Source: Nostoc linckia z4 (GTDB lineage Bacteria > Cyanobacteriota > Cyanobacteriia > Cyanobacteriales > Nostocaceae). From it: 33,269 nt of DNA. The position numbers and the translations under genes are program-made. Each line of letters starts with the position of its first letter. Within the stretch, counting starts at the first letter, position 1. This document shows, one piece after another, positions 16,049 through 24,992 of the stretch. The stretch is from contig NZ_LAHA01000075.1 in the NCBI RefSeq assembly GCF_002608075.1, positions 1 through 33,269 of the forward strand, in the 5' to 3' direction. Under the pieces are notes generated by a model. That model was not told where the DNA came from. It ran no database searches and was given only the letters and a program-made list of their open reading frames with translations.

Positions 16049-17497
16049 TCACCCCTTCGTCCCCTTGGGTGGAAAATTCGGTAGTTCCACAGATGCTAAT
16101 GACTTGCGTCCTTTGGGTGGACGCTGGGGATAAACTACGGGTGAGGGTGAATTGGCTTCATTGGCATTGTCGCCTAACAATTCTGGCGGTAAATCCAGCT
16201 GTGTCATTTGTGGAACTTCTGACCAGTAGTCTTCAGTTTCTTCGACAAATATCTTGGGGCTAGATGAAGTGGGTGTAGTTGTGGGTGGGTTGATTTCTAT
16301 GTGCAACTGCTCTTGTTCTGGATTTTCTACTTCCCCATCATCCTCTAGAATTGTTGCTACAGTTTCCCACACAGGGGCATCACCCACATTATTATCCACA
16401 TCTGTTTTCGCTGTAGCTGATGATGTAGATGCAGGCTGGGAGTTAAAGAACATTTGGATGAGACTATCTAATTGCTGGTTTAAGTTTGATGACTCTACAG
16501 GTGAAACGCTTTCTGTTGTATCTGGAGAATCATTAATTTCTGGAGAGGAAGGTGGTTGCGCTGATTTTGTCACGTCTTCCTTCACTGACCAGTTCCAAGA
16601 GGATGAGGAAGTGGGAGTGGGTTGATTGGTTTGGAATGGCAGGGTTGGTGACGGTTCTGCCCAAGAATGATTGGGATTATCACTCAAGGATTCTGATTCT
16701 GCTGACCAAGGTTTAATTGGCTGTGCATTGGGGAACAAAGAACGAGCTTTTCGAGAAAATCTTCCTTGTGTGGAAGTGATATCTTTAGGATGTTTTGCAG
16801 TATCTTCTAGGGAATCATAGCCAGGAACGGGTGTGTCTAAGCACTTCTCCAGAGCCGCCTTAAATTGCAAGGTCTGGCGTTGTTGGCGCATGAGTCTAGT
16901 GCGTAATTCGCGGCAAGCATTTTCTGATTGCAATAGTTTCTGAGACTGTTCGTCGTTGTTCGTGTGTAGCAACGTACATTCTCGTTCTAACTGGGCAAGG
17001 CGTTGCTGACTAATTTGTAGCTGTGCTTTGTGAGTTTCGATAAAAACTTCTTGGCGTTGAACAGTTTGTAGGGCAGTTTCTAATTGTTGAAATAGCGACT
17101 TTATCTGTTCTTGAGCCGCAGCTAATTCCTGAGCTTGTTGGTTAAGCATGGACTCGGTGACGCTGGAACGCGTTTTCTGCCACTGCAAAACCTTTTCAGA
17201 TTCGGCGAGGTTGTCTTTTAGCTGCTCTACTTGTTCGTACAACTGATTGTTGGCCCCACGCAATTCTTCGTTCAATGCCAGCAACTTCTGAAATTCGGAG
17301 TCAACAAGTGCTTGTTTACCGCTGTCAGGCTCTGCAACCCAGTCTTGCTGGGTAGTATCTTCCGAAATTTGTGTATCTTCAGCTGGCATGAGCAATGGCA
17401 ATTGGGAAATCGCCGTATTCTCATTAGGCATAACAGAGTAGAAGGGACAATTCGCCTGCTTTGATTGTGGCGAATCAGCAGAATTTAGGGATTCCAT
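16049..17497 (-). CDS. Coiled-coil protein, unknown function
   Basis: A 482-residue soluble protein. From the longer start at 17536 (numbering used here, 495 residues) a hydrophilic N terminus is followed by a long coiled coil at about 80-235 (ELRGANNQLYEQVEQLKDNL, QISQQRLAQLEREC), then a Ser/Thr/Pro-rich disordered C-terminal half ending in VELPNFPPKGTKG. I chose ATG 17497 because AAGGGG lies six bases upstream; ATG 17533 and GTG 17536 are in-frame alternatives. No enzyme motif or membrane segment is visible. A structural or scaffold protein is plausible. The gene ends against the composite repeat and is convergent with the CruA-like gene. Confidence 0.8.
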   Translation of the reverse strand: MESLNSADSPQSKQANCPFYSVMPNENTAISQLPLLMPAEDTQISEDTTQQDWVAEPDSGKQALVDSEFQKLLALNEELRGANNQLYEQVEQLKDNLAESEKVLQWQKTRSSVTESMLNQQAQELAAAQEQIKSLFQQLETALQTVQRQEVFIETHKAQLQISQQRLAQLERECTLLHTNNDEQSQKLLQSENACRELRTRLMRQQRQTLQFKAALEKCLDTPVPGYDSLEDTAKHPKDITSTQGRFSRKARSLFPNAQPIKPWSAESESLSDNPNHSWAEPSPTLPFQTNQPTPTSSSSWNWSVKEDVTKSAQPPSSPEINDSPDTTESVSPVESSNLNQQLDSLIQMFFNSQPASTSSATAKTDVDNNVGDAPVWETVATILEDDGEVENPEQEQLHIEINPPTTTPTSSSPKIFVEETEDYWSEVPQMTQLDLPPELLGDNANEANSPSPVVYPQRPPKGRKSLASVELPNFPPKGTKG

Positions 17498-17533
17498 CGC
17501 AGTCCCCTTATTTAAGATGTCAGCTTCATTCAT

Positions 17534-18532
17534 CACTCTTGACCCACTCGCTTAAAAATATTCAGCAGCGCTGGCGTTAGCATTGCCGATAGACTTGTGT
17601 CCGATCGGGATTTGCTCTAGAAGCTAAGTTTAACTCTCTCTCAGGATAGAGTAATCAGTCATCAATCGGTATTACCTATTTTTTATCTAGACTGATGCCG
17701 TTATAACACTATGAGGCTCTTTCCCGTCAAGAATAGGAAAGCTTGGGAAAGTAGGTAAATGATGAGATGAGGCAGAGGCTAAAGGCCAGACTTGAAAACT
17801 CAATTGGATTGCTGGATTTAGTTTTTTATTGTGAGATGACTATTTATCATATTGTTATTTTTAATTCTATCCATCCAAAGATATACCTTAGACATATTTT
17901 GGGACGCGTTTTTCTATTGATTTATTTGTTACTTAAGATTGGTATCTGTATCAACATTTACTATTCCATAGAATTTTCGGGTTCTGGGCGATCGCTATCT
18001 CATCTCAGTAACTAACTAAGGGGTTTTGCTGCAACCTGTTTTGTCATGAAATTTTGATAATTAAGAATAAATACTGAATATATACATAAAACAGAGTAAT
18101 AAATTTAGTCAGTATAAAAGTAAAACTTTTTTTAAGATTGCTCTTAACTTTGCAGAAGGTTTTTTCGCCATCGACATATACCTGGTAAGAATTGTAGGCT
18201 TAATAAGCCAGAAGCTATTTTTATTTACTTACATTCAATTCATGAAGTTTATTTGATAACTACAAGAAAACTAACTTAAGTATACTTAACCACATCAAAT
18301 AATTTATTACTAAGTATAAAAAATGACAAAAATATTTTTTAATTAGGTATTGATACTGCTTACAATTCCTAATTATTTATTAAACAATGATGGAAATCAC
18401 TGATGCTTGTGTCTAAAGTTACGTAACTTAAAACACTGAAATTCTTCAACTGGAATCTGATTATTCTGCGAAATCAAGCTGAGTGTTGTTGCACTTGCCA
18501 AGAAATAAAAATTTAAAATAGGGGTGCTAAAA
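17534..18532. other. Long AT-rich intergenic region
   Basis: About 1 kb between divergent genes. It contains one weak ORF (17767-18015, rejected), a 13-base perfect palindrome GGCTTAATAAGCC (18197-18209) and a 14-base perfect palindrome at 18276-18289. The right half is strongly AT-rich and likely holds the promoter of the sulfur cluster. I recognise no RNA gene. Confidence 0.55.
18276..18289. promoter_or_regulatory. Candidate operator palindrome upstream of sulfur cluster
   Basis: TTAAGTATACTTAA is a perfect 14-base palindrome about 244 bases before the ATG of the class V aminotransferase gene. It has the size and symmetry of a dimeric regulator site. AT-rich background makes chance occurrence possible, and I cannot name a regulator. 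Confidence 0.3.
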
Positions 18533-19987
18533 ATGACCAATATCTTCACGTTGGATACAAAAATCAAGCAAAAAAATGCTCGGTTACCACTATTTGCAGA
18601 AAATTTTGATAGCTTTTGGCACAAAGAAATTAAACCGTTATTTACAGACGAGTCTTTGTCCTTTAAAGTAAAAACTTTGAATGGCAACTATGTTAAGTAC
18701 ATCAACTTAGATAATGGAGCCACAACCACTCCCTTTGCAACTCTCAAGCAATATGTAGACAATATGCTTGATACTTACGGCAGTGTACATCGAGGTTCTG
18801 GGCAGAAATCGGTTATTACGACACGAGAATATGATGCTAGTAGGGATATCATTCGGGATTTTGTAGGATCGTCTTCACAAAATTATGTCATCTTTGCGAA
18901 AAATACAACAGAAGCAATTAATGGAGCCGCTACACTTTGGGCAAAAAAACCTGGAAAAATCTTAGTTTCTGATATTGAACATTCATCAAATTTATTGCCT
19001 TGGATAACTAGAGACGAAGTTGTGCAATACAGAACCCAGTCAGATGGAAGTATCAGTTTGACTGAAATAGAAAATATCTTCAAGGCACATCAAAATCGTC
19101 CGCAAGCAGAGCAAATTAAGTTACTGACTATTACAGGCGCTTCGACAATTACAGGTTATAGACCTCCGATTTACCAACTTGCAGCTTTAGCACATAAGTA
19201 CAATGCAAAGATATTTGCCGACGTGTGTCAATTAATTCAGCACGAACGAGTGGACATGCGTCCAGATAATGACCCATGTCATTTGGATTTTGTGGCATTT
19301 TCTGGACACAAAATGTATGCACCTTATGGAACTGGGGTTTTGCTGGGGCCAAAAGAATTTTTTGATAGCTCCTACCCTTATCAAATTGGCGGTGGAAACC
19401 TGCCTTATATCACCAGAAACTTAGAAATCAAGCGTTTTTACACAGAACGTGCCCACGATCCTGGAACACCAAACGCGATGGGTGCGATCGCCATTGCCAA
19501 AGCGATTCAAATTATAGAAGGATTGGGGCGTTCGCGCATAGCTGAGTACGAACATTCTTTAGTGGAGTTTACATTTACACAGCTTGCGAATATTCCTGGT
19601 GTAAAAGTCCATATTGGAGGAGATAATTTAGCCCATGTTATTCCCTTTGATATCGATGGGTTTGACGGACGTTTAGTGGCAGAAATTCTGGCACAAGAAT
19701 ATGGCATTGGGGTTAGGGCTGGGGCTTTTTGCACATACGAATACATTCGCAAACTCAAGAATATTTCAGACGAACAAGACCTAGAGATTGCCAAAGAAGT
19801 AGACCAAGGAATTACCCGCAACATTCCTAGTATTATCCGAGCTAGCTTTGCTGTATATAATACATTAGAAGATTGCCATCGCTTTATTAATGCGATCGCT
19901 CAAATAGCTCAAAACAAATTTGATTACTATTTGCCTAACTACACGCAAGATGAAACCACTGGTGTTTGGACAGTGAAAGAAAGATAG
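18533..19987 (+). CDS. Class V aminotransferase / cysteine desulfurase-like enzyme
   Basis: A 484-residue PLP enzyme of fold type I. The PLP lysine is K260 in FSGHKMYAPYGTGVLLG. NLDNGATTTPF, YGSVHRGSGQKS, NTTEAINGAA and HDPGTPNAMGAIA are class V landmarks. C400 in VRAGAFCTYEY aligns with the catalytic cysteine of SufS-type (group II) desulfurases, so release of sulfur from cysteine, or of sulfite from cysteine sulfinate, is possible. It is about 70-80 residues longer than SufS and lies apart from any suf gene. ATG 18533 is chosen over GTG 18524 because AGGGG (18520-18524) sits eight bases upstream. A sulfite oxidase and a TauE/SafE exporter follow on the same strand. Alternative: an epimerase or lyase of the same fold. 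Confidence 0.85.
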   Translation: MTNIFTLDTKIKQKNARLPLFAENFDSFWHKEIKPLFTDESLSFKVKTLNGNYVKYINLDNGATTTPFATLKQYVDNMLDTYGSVHRGSGQKSVITTREYDASRDIIRDFVGSSSQNYVIFAKNTTEAINGAATLWAKKPGKILVSDIEHSSNLLPWITRDEVVQYRTQSDGSISLTEIENIFKAHQNRPQAEQIKLLTITGASTITGYRPPIYQLAALAHKYNAKIFADVCQLIQHERVDMRPDNDPCHLDFVAFSGHKMYAPYGTGVLLGPKEFFDSSYPYQIGGGNLPYITRNLEIKRFYTERAHDPGTPNAMGAIAIAKAIQIIEGLGRSRIAEYEHSLVEFTFTQLANIPGVKVHIGGDNLAHVIPFDIDGFDGRLVAEILAQEYGIGVRAGAFCTYEYIRKLKNISDEQDLEIAKEVDQGITRNIPSIIRASFAVYNTLEDCHRFINAIAQIAQNKFDYYLPNYTQDETTGVWTVKER

Positions 19988-20052
19988 TCTGTTGATTGTT
20001 GACGGTTGACGGTTGACTGTTGACGGTTGACGGTTGACTGTTGACGGTTGAT
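19988..20052. repeat. Heptamer tandem repeat (GTTGACG/GTTGACT)n
   Basis: About nine 7-base units of GTTGACG and GTTGACT, with variants GTTGATT, fill the gap between the aminotransferase stop and the ribosome site of the sulfite oxidase gene. The repeat is of STRR type and spaces the two genes. Confidence 0.9.
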
Positions 20053-20074
20053 TGTTGCCCAAGGACGAAAAAAA

Positions 20075-21340
20075 ATGACAAGTGACCAGGAGGATTATCT
20101 ACAGGCGCGGGTTGAAGAGTACATTTGCCTCAAAAGTGCAGATGCGGGTATTTCGCGGCAGAGGTTTCTGCAAATATTAGCCACTATGGTTGGTGCAACA
20201 GCCATTGGAGGGGCGGCTAAACCAGCAATTGCCTATGCTCAGACAGGTGTTAAAACCAAACAAAGCAAAATACTTAAGGCATTACCACCGGGATATATCT
20301 CTCATAGCAAAGGCACATTAGAGATGAACTGGGAAGCGATGTATGGGCGTGGGTACATAGTACCAAATGATTGGTTTTACGTTCATAACCGCAGTACTCC
20401 TCCTCCCTTTGACCCTTCTACATGGCGATTGCAGATTCATGGAACAGGTGTTTCTCAGCCTTGTGAGTTCACTTACGATGAAATCATCGCCATGCCATCT
20501 ATCTCGGTTACTTGCGCCATTGAGTGTGCTGCCAATGGTCGGCGCTTCTTTGAAGAAGCTTACAACAGACCACTCTCTGGAACGCGCTGGAGGCTTGGGG
20601 CTATTGGTGTGGCTGAGTGGACTGGCGTACCACTGGGATTATTATTAGAGCGAGCTGGACTGAAATCTACAGCAAAAGATGTACTCATTGGAGGTGCGGA
20701 TTTAGATTCACTCAATTCAACCAATAAGTCCAAGTTCAACAGTGTAGTTCCCATTAGCAAAGCATTAGCAGATAACTCCCTCATCGCCTACGCCATGAAC
20801 GGAGAACCATTACCCCCAGATCATGGTCAGCCGTGCCGTGCTTTATTTCCTGGTTGGGGAGGAAATGCCAACGTTAAATGGATTGAGCGGATTGAAGTTT
20901 CTGAAAAGCCGATATACACTCCCTGGGTAACCGAGCAAATGGTGTTGATTGGTGCAGACTATCCAGCTATTGCTCCCTATAAAGGCCAGTTGATTACATA
21001 TCAAAATGTTAAAAGCGCCTTTGAATTGGCTTGGCCAGCTACACTTTCTCCCCAAAGTCACCTACTGCGTGGTCGTTCTTGGTCTGGAAAAGGAAAGATT
21101 GTACGGGTGGAAGTGAGCCTCGATGGTGGGAAAACTTGGCAATTTGCACGACTGAGAGAACCAAATTTTCCATTTGCATGGGTACGTTGGGATATGGAAT
21201 GGAACCCAGTTCCCGGCGAATATTTTCTGCAAGCTCGTGCCACTGACAATTTAGGTAACACACAACCGACTACAGTTCCGTGGAATGACGGCGGGTTGAT
21301 GTATGGGGGCGTTGTTAGTCATCCGGTGACAGTGAGGTGA
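20075..21340 (+). CDS. Sulfite oxidase / SoxC-like molybdopterin oxidoreductase
   Basis: A 421-residue molybdenum-cofactor enzyme. The Moco domain carries the likely Mo-ligand C151 in ECAANGRRFF and the typical SGTRWRLGAIGVAEWTGVPL. A C-terminal Mo-co dimerisation domain has GKIVRVEVSLDGGKTWQFARL. The N terminus has a signal-like stretch RQRFLQILATMVGATAIGGA with an AYA|Q cleavage pattern; SRQRFLQ resembles a Tat signal but has R-x-R instead of RR, so export is likely but not certain. It has no heme domain, so electrons must go to a separate carrier. Expected reaction: oxidation of sulfite to sulfate or of a sulfane group. ATG 20075 has AAGGA nine bases upstream. Its TGA overlaps a GTG in frame with the TauE gene. 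Confidence 0.88.
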   Translation: MTSDQEDYLQARVEEYICLKSADAGISRQRFLQILATMVGATAIGGAAKPAIAYAQTGVKTKQSKILKALPPGYISHSKGTLEMNWEAMYGRGYIVPNDWFYVHNRSTPPPFDPSTWRLQIHGTGVSQPCEFTYDEIIAMPSISVTCAIECAANGRRFFEEAYNRPLSGTRWRLGAIGVAEWTGVPLGLLLERAGLKSTAKDVLIGGADLDSLNSTNKSKFNSVVPISKALADNSLIAYAMNGEPLPPDHGQPCRALFPGWGGNANVKWIERIEVSEKPIYTPWVTEQMVLIGADYPAIAPYKGQLITYQNVKSAFELAWPATLSPQSHLLRGRSWSGKGKIVRVEVSLDGGKTWQFARLREPNFPFAWVRWDMEWNPVPGEYFLQARATDNLGNTQPTTVPWNDGGLMYGGVVSHPVTVR

Positions 21341-21540
21341 GTGGGGATGAGGGAGATGGGGAGGTAGGGGGAGTGGGGATGAGGGAGATGGGGAGATGGG
21401 GAAATGAGGGGATAGGGAAGTGTGGGGAGTGTGGGGAGTGTGGGGAGTGTGGGGGGAAAGATTTCTTCCTCATCCTCCCACACCTCCCACCCCTCCCACA
21501 CTTCCTGCTTGCCCCATGCCCCATGCCCCATGCCCCAAAT
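21341..21540. repeat. Composite G-arm/core/C-arm repeat with CCCCATG units
   Basis: GATGGGGA-like units, then four 9-base units TGTGGGGAG (21421-21456), a core AAAGATTTCTTCC, a C-rich arm with CTCCCACAC units and CCCCATG heptamers. It has the same architecture as 7924-8090. It joins the sulfite oxidase stop to the TauE coding region and contains no stop codon in the TauE frame. Confidence 0.9.
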
Positions 21541-21552
21541 TGGTTGATTTTA

Positions 21553-22305
21553 ATGACTGGGGGTTTGATATCTGGAGTTATAGCTGGACTTTTAGGAATA
21601 GGCGGGGGTATTGTGACGATTCCTCTTTTAGTCACATTAGGTTATGCTCCCATTCAGGCGATCGCTACTAGTAGTGTTGCTATTGTGATTACCTCAATTT
21701 CTGGAAGTTTACAAAATTGGTGGATGGGCTATTTTGACTGGAAACGAGTATTTTATTTAGGAATTCCAGCTTTCTTAACTACCGGAATCGGCGTATATTT
21801 CGCTAATAAAATTCCATCCCACGTAATACTTTTTACATTTGGAATTATACTACTTATTAATATCTATTTAATTGACCTTCGTAAACAACTCTTGTTGAAG
21901 CAAAAAGAAGATACAGCACCAATATTTAATCCATTAGTTTCTAAAATTGGCACCGGAGGAGCAGCAGGAATTTTAGCAGGTTTATTTGGTTTAGGTGGTG
22001 GTACGATTATGGTGCCCTTACAAATGTTACTTTTAGGAGAAGAAATTAAAGTAGCAATCCAAACTAGTTTAGGCGTGATTGTAATTACTGCCTTAGCTGC
22101 TTGTACCGGACACACATTAGAGGGAAATATTCTGTTGATTCCAGGTTTAATTTTGGGCTTTGGAGGACTATTAGGCGTGCAAATAAGTACTCGCACATTG
22201 CCAAAATTACCAGATTCTACTGTTAGTTTATCACTTCGTATTTTCTTAGGAATACTATCAATTTATATTTTCTGGAAAGCTTGGGCAAATTATCAATTGA
22301 TATAA
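21553..22305 (+). CDS. TauE/SafE family sulfite/sulfonate exporter
   Basis: About 250 residues, all membrane, from ATG 21553. The two DUF81 halves each carry the glycine signature: GLLGIGGGIVTIPLLV near the start and GLFGLGGGTIMVPLQM in the middle. Seven to eight helices are expected. The family exports sulfite, sulfoacetate or related anions. The true start is unclear: the frame is open back to GTG 21337, which overlaps the sulfite oxidase stop by four bases (GTGA), but those 72 codons are pure repeat sequence and include KCGECGECGECGG. The native start and ribosome site may have been replaced by the repeat. As third gene after a desulfurase-like enzyme and a sulfite oxidase, it fits a sulfite-handling role. 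Confidence 0.82.
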   Translation: MTGGLISGVIAGLLGIGGGIVTIPLLVTLGYAPIQAIATSSVAIVITSISGSLQNWWMGYFDWKRVFYLGIPAFLTTGIGVYFANKIPSHVILFTFGIILLINIYLIDLRKQLLLKQKEDTAPIFNPLVSKIGTGGAAGILAGLFGLGGGTIMVPLQMLLLGEEIKVAIQTSLGVIVITALAACTGHTLEGNILLIPGLILGFGGLLGVQISTRTLPKLPDSTVSLSLRIFLGILSIYIFWKAWANYQLI

Positions 22306-22310
22306 AAGAG

Positions 22311-22460
22311 ATTGGGCATGGGGCATGGGGCAAGGGGCAAGGGGCAAAGGGCAAGGGGCAAAGGGCAAGGGGCAAAGGGTAAAAGAAAGATCCCTCCTTT
22401 TACCTTTTCCCTTTTACCTTTTCCCTTTTACCTTTCCCCTTGGCAAAGCCCCTCCCCATC
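22311..22460. repeat. G-arm/core/C-arm repeat between convergent genes
   Basis: GGGGCAA and GGGCAAA units, core AAAGAAAGATCCCTCC, then CTTTTACC and CTTTTCCC units. The two arms are complementary. It has the same architecture as the other composite repeats but different unit sequences, and fills the gap between the TauE and beta-propeller genes. Confidence 0.85.
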
Positions 22461-22463
22461 TCC

Positions 22464-23963
22464 CTAAGGCAGCCACCGGGGACGAAAACCAGCCAAGGGG
22501 AGTTGTTCTGGTCTAATTTCTACGGTTGCAGTGTCGGCGATGGGTAATAGGGGCATTAGCCATAGGCTACTGGTAGCGATCGCGTCTCCGTCATCTGTTT
22601 TCAAGGTGTTTGTAGGTAATGTGGTCGATGGGTTTGTCTGCGGTACTACTTGGTCAAATAACAAGCCTAAACCGTCAGGAGATAAACTCATTTGCACATT
22701 TCGCTGTTCGGGAGGAAGTAATAACAGTGGTTTTTGTTGGGCGGTTTTCAGGTCAATTGCCACTACATAAGGTTGTTCTATGTATTGTTCTTTGGATATT
22801 AACTGTGTCAATAAGCAGTAGAGGGTAGGTGAGGCGGTGTCAAATTGACAGTTGATTATTGAGCCTGTTGTTTTTACTAGTTGTTTCTGCACGCCTTGGT
22901 TTGTGACTAAAAACAAATCTCGCGTGTAATCGGTATTGAATTTTACCATTGCTGCCTGGGAGCCATCTTTGGAGAAAGCCTGTACTAAGCCAAACTGGGG
23001 CAGAAAATCTAATGGTTTACTGGCATCTCCTTGCAGTGGTAAGATTGCTGCTCCTTGTCCTTGGGCCACTGCTACGGCTTTGCTATCTGGGGTAATGGTA
23101 AAGTCTCCCCCTGGTTGGCTTTGCAAGCGTTTAGGGGTGGGTTTTTCTCCTGAGGCGTCGCTGGTTGCTGGCATAAACCATAGTCCAAAGTCGCCGGGAT
23201 TAGCTTTGTTTCCTCGTTGGATGACAATAGTTTGCCCGTCGGGTGATAAGTCAAATTTCAGGTTTTGATAATCTTTACTATCTAAAATTAGGTCAACTCT
23301 GCCAGCTGGTTCTACTTCGCGCTCAGATTTACCAGCAACGCCGGTTGTTACTGTGTACAGCTGGGCTGAAAGTAAGTCTGAGTTCTTGCTGCTACGAGCC
23401 GAAAATAAAATTTTCTCCCCATCCGGAAATGACTCAAACTCCATGACGATTAAGTCTTTGGGGGTAAGTAGGGTTTTTTGCTCTTGGGTTAAGTTGTAAA
23501 GAATTAATCTTCCTTGTTCTTCTTGTTCAGTTCCTATGTAAAGGATGACGCGATCGCGTGTGCGGAAGCTACCCACAAAGGGCTGGATTGTGCGATTTGT
23601 ACCTTCTTGCTCAGCAAACTTATCTTTGGCTGCCTGTAACTGTACTTTATAATTTGTGCCATAGGGTGCTGGTGTGAGCAGTGTATAAACCATTCGCCGC
23701 CCCGCCCAACTGAATTTACCTGCTAGAGGCGGGTCAATTTTGAAGTTATTCTCTACGCTTTTAGTGTCCATTGGGCGACTAAAGGTGAGGGCAAAGGAAT
23801 TATCTTCTGCACCGATTTGTTGATTTTGCCAGGTAAAATCTCGGACACGAGCTGTTACCACATCACCTTTCAACATTATCAACCCAATCAGTACACTCAG
23901 GAGTAGCATCAATGCGATCGCTATGCGATCGAGTGGTTGAATAAATGCTTTTGATTTAGTCAT
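22464..23963 (-). CDS. Membrane-anchored Ig-like plus beta-propeller protein
   Basis: A 499-residue protein from ATG 23963. A short cytosolic N terminus and one helix (about 15-35, IAIALMLLLSVLIGLIMLKG) act as anchor or uncleaved signal. Residues about 40-140 resemble a bacterial Ig-like domain of the Big_5 type (FALTFSRPMDTKSVENNF). The rest looks like a TolB/WD40-like propeller with repeated FDLSPDGQTIVI, FTITPDSKAVAVA and MSLSPDGLGLLF blades. Probably periplasmic and binding rather than catalytic; ligand unknown. An upstream extension to 23984 would only add repeat-encoded MPHAPYP. It lies downstream of the permease pair on the same strand, separated by repeats. Confidence 0.82.
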   Translation of the reverse strand: MTKSKAFIQPLDRIAIALMLLLSVLIGLIMLKGDVVTARVRDFTWQNQQIGAEDNSFALTFSRPMDTKSVENNFKIDPPLAGKFSWAGRRMVYTLLTPAPYGTNYKVQLQAAKDKFAEQEGTNRTIQPFVGSFRTRDRVILYIGTEQEEQGRLILYNLTQEQKTLLTPKDLIVMEFESFPDGEKILFSARSSKNSDLLSAQLYTVTTGVAGKSEREVEPAGRVDLILDSKDYQNLKFDLSPDGQTIVIQRGNKANPGDFGLWFMPATSDASGEKPTPKRLQSQPGGDFTITPDSKAVAVAQGQGAAILPLQGDASKPLDFLPQFGLVQAFSKDGSQAAMVKFNTDYTRDLFLVTNQGVQKQLVKTTGSIINCQFDTASPTLYCLLTQLISKEQYIEQPYVVAIDLKTAQQKPLLLLPPEQRNVQMSLSPDGLGLLFDQVVPQTNPSTTLPTNTLKTDDGDAIATSSLWLMPLLPIADTATVEIRPEQLPLAGFRPRWLP

Positions 23964-23967
23964 TGGA

Positions 23968-24090
23968 TATGGGGCATGGGGCATGGGGCATGGGGAGATG
24001 GGGAGATGGGGAGATGGGGAGATGGGGAGTAATTGCTTTTAATTCTTAACTCCTAACTCCTAACTCCTAACTCCTAACTCTTTACTCAAC
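23968..24090. repeat. Mixed STRRs (GGGGCAT, GGGGAGAT, AACTCCT)
   Basis: About four GGGGCAT units, five GATGGGGA octamers and then five AACTCCT heptamers lie in a row. They separate the propeller gene from the TIGR03943 gene and lie directly at the propeller start codon. Confidence 0.9.
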
Positions 24091-24108
24091 AGTCAACATT
24101 GACAATAA

Positions 24109-24882
24109 CTAATAACTATAAGGATTCTGCGGTTGAGGAATTTTTTTCAAAGAAGTAGCAGCAATGGTAAGTTGACGTTTACCTGAGAGATTTTCTGTTA
24201 TCATTTGCCCTTCAACTTCTAGCCAAGTATCGGCGGGGAAACTTTCTCCATCGTTGGGGAGTTTGACGGGTAATCCTATGGGATAAGCGTCTGCTGCACA
24301 GCAGCTTAAAACAAATCTTGCTAAAAATAAATACTGTTTGCCTAAATCTGATGGGTGAATGACAAATCCTTGTACCTTAGCTTTTTGTCCTGTGTAAGAA
24401 TCTGGTTCTGGATAGACATTTAGGGTGCGTACCCAGTCTACAATCGTTCGCTCTTCCGGACGAACAGATACTCGAAAGGCTTGGGGTTTAATGCGTGTGG
24501 TTCCCAATAAATCAGCAGTTACACCTCTTTGCAGTGCTTTGTCACTAGCAAAAACTTGGGGTGTAATGATGAAACCCAAAATTGCTGCAATTAATAATAA
24601 TGCACTACCCCAACCGGGGGGAAATAAACTAATATGCTGGGTGTTTGGTATGACATCCCGGCGGCGTCGTTGCCATAGTTCCAGGATTTTGAAGCAACCA
24701 ATAAGAATTAAGCTGATACCACAGACAATTACCAACGAAAAATAATTGGGATGAATCAATAGGTTCAGCTTGTTAGTTAACCAATATCTCAGCATCAAAA
24801 TACCCCAAGTTGTAATTGCTAGGGCATCTAGCCAAGGAAATAGGAGAATTGGAATTTTTGGTTTGGGATTTTTTTTAGTCAT
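24109..24882 (-). CDS. TIGR03943 family permease partner protein
   Basis: A 257-residue protein. Three likely membrane helices lie in the N-terminal half (about 18-36, 46-65, 91-110), followed by a soluble domain. That domain contains the family hallmark LARFVLSCCAADAYPIGLPV (C194, C195, D198), a possible metal or substrate site. The family (UPF0703/YcgQ-like, DUF1980) is regularly encoded beside YraQ-type permeases, as here, where it follows that gene on the same strand after 110 bases of repeat. Function of the pair is not established; transport of a small metabolite or metal is inferred. Confidence 0.85.
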   Translation of the reverse strand: MTKKNPKPKIPILLFPWLDALAITTWGILMLRYWLTNKLNLLIHPNYFSLVIVCGISLILIGCFKILELWQRRRRDVIPNTQHISLFPPGWGSALLLIAAILGFIITPQVFASDKALQRGVTADLLGTTRIKPQAFRVSVRPEERTIVDWVRTLNVYPEPDSYTGQKAKVQGFVIHPSDLGKQYLFLARFVLSCCAADAYPIGLPVKLPNDGESFPADTWLEVEGQMITENLSGKRQLTIAATSLKKIPQPQNPYSY

Positions 24883-24904
24883 TGATTATTGGGCATTGGG
24901 CACT

Positions 24905-24950
24905 TGTAATGAGCGTAGCCGTTGGCGCAGCCTCTCGCAGAGAAGTATGG
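24905..24950. repeat. Interspersed repeat (GTTGGCGCAGCCTCTCGCAGAGAAG type)
   Basis: The palindrome-bearing sequence around CTCTCGCAGAGAAG is related, in the opposite orientation, to the 15-bp tandem units at 33168-33222. It sits between the two permease-cluster genes and carries no ORF. Confidence 0.7.
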
Positions 24951-24992
24951 GCCATTGGTTAAAACCAACAATTAACAAACAACAAAGAGTTT

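Noticed and set aside
17767..18015. 82-residue plus-strand ORF with hydrophobic stretches
   Set aside because: It is AT-driven, has no ribosome site and matches no family I know. It ends in a HIP1-containing noncoding-looking stretch.
21337..21552. Cys-rich metal-binding domain at the TauE N terminus
   Set aside because: The CGE repeats come from a TGTGGGGAG minisatellite. I treat them as repeat translation unless protein data show otherwise.
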